Source of the DNA: Actinomycetospora sp. NBRC 106375
Lineage (GTDB): Bacteria > Actinomycetota > Actinomycetes > Mycobacteriales > Pseudonocardiaceae
NCBI RefSeq assembly: GCF_030269665.1
Contig: NZ_BSTS01000010.1
Span: 1-64,000, forward strand
Direction: 5' to 3'
Length of the DNA stretch: 64,000 nt
The notes beneath the pieces are model-generated. The model had not been told where the DNA came from. It ran no database searches and saw nothing but the letters and a program-made list of their open reading frames with translations. The position numbers were made by a program, and so were the translations under genes. Positions 62,042 to 64,000 of this stretch are shown one piece after another (position 1 is the stretch's first letter; each line of letters opens with the position of its first letter).

Positions 62042-64000
62042 TCAGCCCAGACAGCGTGGACCGAGCAGGGCCTTGAGGTCACCCATCAGCGCGCCGGAGT
62101 TGGTGACCTTGAGGCCGTCGTCGAGACGCAGGACGTGGCTCGCCCCGTTGGCCGCGAGCAGCGTCAGGTGGACCTCGCTCGGGCCCGGGTGGGCGACGAG
62201 GACCTCCTTGAGCTTCCCGACGCGTTCCGGGGTGCACCGGGCGCTCTCGATGACGACCTTCACCGGCGCGCCGCCGACACCTCCGGACAGGTCGGGCACC
62301 GCGAGGTCCTCCACGAACAGGCTCACGCGGTCGTCCCGCTTGTTGACCTTGCCCTTGACCAGCACGATCGCGTCCTCGGCGACGTCGATCGACACCGCCG
62401 CGTAGGTGCGCGGGAAGAACAGCACCTCGATGCCGCCGGCGAGGTCCTCGATCTGCGCCGAGGCCCAGGGCTCGCCCTTCTTGTTCACCCGGCGGGTGAC
62501 CGTGGCGAGGATGCCGCCGACGGTGACCGTCGCGCCCTCGGCGACGTCGCCCTCGAGGATCTTCGTGATCTGGGTGTCGGCGCGGCTCGCGAGCACCTGC
62601 TCGATGCCGTTGAGCGGGTGGCCCGAGACGTAGAGGCCGAGCATCTCCCGCTCGAGGGCGAGGCGGTGCTTGGACTCCCACTCCCCTTCGGGCACCTTGA
62701 CGTCGAACATGCCGGTGGTGTCGGCGGTGTCCTCGTCCGGCCCGTCGAAGCTCCCGAAAAGGTCGAACTGCCCGTCGGCCTCGGCCTTCTTCGTCGTCAT
62801 GACCGCGTCGACGGCCTCGGCGTGCACCAGCGCGAGGCCCTTGCGCGGGTGGCCCAGCGAGTCGAACGCGCCGGCCTTGATCAGCGACTCGACCGTCTTC
62901 TTGTTGCAGACCTGCTGCGGGACCTTGCGCAGGAAGTCCGAGAAGTCGGTGAACCCGCCCTTCTCGCGGCGGGTCTCGACGATCGCGTCGACGACGTTGG
63001 TGCCGACGTTGCGGATCGCGCCCAGGCCGAAGCGGATGTCGACGCCGACCGGGGCGAAGTCGCGCACCGAGTCGTTGACGTCGGGCGGCAGCACGGTGAT
63101 GCCGAGCTTGCGGCACTCCGCGAGGTAGATCGCCGCCTTGTCCTTGTCGTCGCGCACGCTGGTGAGCAGCGCGGCCATGTACTCGGCGGGGTAGTTCGCC
63201 TTGAGGTAGGCGGTCCAGTAGGAGACCAGCCCGTAGCCCGCGGTGTGCGCGCGGTTGAAGGCGTAGTCGGAGAACGGGACGAGGATGTCCCACAGCGTCT
63301 GGATGGAGTTCTGCGAGTAGCCGTTGGCCTTCATGCCGTCGGAGAACGGCACGAACTCCTTGTCGAGGATCTCCTTCTTCTTCTTGCCCATCGCGCGACG
63401 CAGCAGGTCGGCGGTGCCCAGCGAGTAGCCCGCGAGCTGCTGGGCGATCGCCATGACCTGCTCCTGGTAGACGATCAGACCGAACGTCTCGCCCAGGATC
63501 TCCGAGAGCGGCTCCGCCAGCTCCGGGTGGATCGGCTTGACCTCCTGCCGGCCGTTCTTGCGGTCGGCGTAGTCGTTGTGCGCGTTGGCGCCCATCGGCC
63601 CGGGTCGGTAGAGCGCGAGGACGGCCGAGATGTCCTCGAACGTCGTCGGCTCCATGCGCCGCAGGAGGTCGCGCATCGGGCCGCCGTCTAGCTGGAAGAC
63701 GCCGAGCGTGTCGCCGCGGGCCAGCAGCTTGTAGGCCTCGGAGTCGTCGAGCGCGAGCTTGTCGAGGTCGAGCGCCGGCTTGCCGTTGAGGGTGATGTTG
63801 TGCAGCGCGTCGTCGATGACCGTGAGGTTGCGCAGCCCCAGGAAGTCCATCTTGAGCAGCCCGAGCGTCTCGCAGACGCCCATGTCGAACTGCGTGATGA
63901 TCGCGCCGTCGGAGTCGCGGCGCTGGATCGGCAGGACGTCGAGCAGCGGTGTCGACGACATGATCACGCCGGCGGCGTGCACGCCCCACTGGCGCTTGAG
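62042..64000 (-). CDS. dnaE: DNA polymerase III alpha subunit, 3' part
   Basis: The last 652 codons of the replicative polymerase. From the window edge: [20 protein letters not shown], then [20 protein letters not shown] and the catalytic region with [31 protein letters not shown], the thumb/fingers block [20 protein letters not shown], the helix-hairpin-helix near [20 protein letters not shown] and an OB-fold domain ([20 protein letters not shown]). It is the DnaE1 type, without the proofreading domain of PolC. The 5' end and PHP domain lie to the right, outside the window. Confidence 0.96.
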   Translation of the reverse strand, partial: LKRQWGVHAAGVIMSSTPLLDVLPIQRRDSDGAIITQFDMGVCETLGLLKMDFLGLRNLTVIDDALHNITLNGKPALDLDKLALDDSEAYKLLARGDTLGVFQLDGGPMRDLLRRMEPTTFEDISAVLALYRPGPMGANAHNDYADRKNGRQEVKPIHPELAEPLSEILGETFGLIVYQEQVMAIAQQLAGYSLGTADLLRRAMGKKKKEILDKEFVPFSDGMKANGYSQNSIQTLWDILVPFSDYAFNRAHTAGYGLVSYWTAYLKANYPAEYMAALLTSVRDDKDKAAIYLAECRKLGITVLPPDVNDSVRDFAPVGVDIRFGLGAIRNVGTNVVDAIVETRREKGGFTDFSDFLRKVPQQVCNKKTVESLIKAGAFDSLGHPRKGLALVHAEAVDAVMTTKKAEADGQFDLFGSFDGPDEDTADTTGMFDVKVPEGEWESKHRLALEREMLGLYVSGHPLNGIEQVLASRADTQITKILEGDVAEGATVTVGGILATVTRRVNKKGEPWASAQIEDLAGGIEVLFFPRTYAAVSIDVAEDAIVLVKGKVNKRDDRVSLFVEDLAVPDLSGGVGGAPVKVVIESARCTPERVGKLKEVLVAHPGPSEVHLTLLAANGASHVLRLDDGLKVTNSGALMGDLKALLGPRCLG

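Overview
The window is very GC-rich chromosomal DNA from an actinobacterium, most likely of the Pseudonocardiales or a near relative. The reasons are: strongly GC-biased codon use with many GTG starts; F420-type LLM and PPOX enzymes; a mycothiol-type DinB-fold protein; an AftB-like arabinosyltransferase, which points to an arabinogalactan wall; a BsaP partner for biotin synthase; and a gene set (pheST, rplT-rpmI-infC, uvrA, MBL hydrolase, nadABC with a Nudix regulator, bioB-bsaP-DUF2567, bioFDA, dnaE) that, from general knowledge, lies in one neighbourhood in mycobacteria. No rRNA, tRNA or CRISPR was seen.

Layout. 1-156: the end of an IS30-like transposase beside one arm of a palindromic repeat. 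187-5077: an NDH-2-like membrane flavoprotein with a repetitive Phe/Ser/Pro tail, a winged-helix protein, a frameshifted alpha/beta hydrolase and its divergent TetR. 5097-15386: core translation and repair genes (pheT, pheS, a MarR/reductase pair, a TrmH-type methyltransferase, rplT, rpmI, infC with an ATT start and a long structured leader, uvrA). 15783-22477: an AraC regulator, a TIGR03086 protein, an MBL hydrolase, glutaminyl cyclase, an AftB-like transferase and an alpha/beta hydrolase. 22494-27636: an IclR-controlled catabolic island (dicarboxylate carrier, CMD-like, SDR, PDC-hydrolase-like amidohydrolase, tandem EthD-like protein) with two near-identical operators. 27617-32121: MarR/MFS/NmrA-like genes, F420-type enzymes and an Hsp15-like protein. 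32107-33869: two GH12 glucanase paralogues. 33881-39449: a DAO flavoprotein, nadC-nadB-nadA and divergent nrtR with a clear operator. 39526-42885: small metabolic and regulatory genes, including a frameshifted methyltransferase. 42886-54908: the biotin region, where a MEDS/STAS and MEDS/HATPase-like pair lies between bioF and bioD, followed by an F420 enzyme, a SulP-carbonic anhydrase fusion and bioA. 54958-64000: a PaaX regulator, aldehyde dehydrogenase, TetR/MFS pair, amidohydrolase/class II aldolase pair, globin, VOC protein and the 3' two thirds of dnaE.

Genes work together mainly as tightly coupled operons. Many neighbours share a GTGA or ATGA stop/start overlap, and about ten promoters place a TANNNT box 5-8 bases before the start codon, which suggests leaderless mRNAs. 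Divergent regulator/target pairs with visible dyad operators occur at about 4.5, 9.3, 23.3, 28.1 and 38.6 kb. Two genes, at 3648-4456 and 41664-42346, appear to carry single-base deletions. The most unusual elements are the MEDS pair in the biotin operon, a 52-bp palindrome that supplies a stop codon, a start codon and the first 15 codons of a flavoprotein, the IclR island with twin operators, and the tandem GH12 genes.
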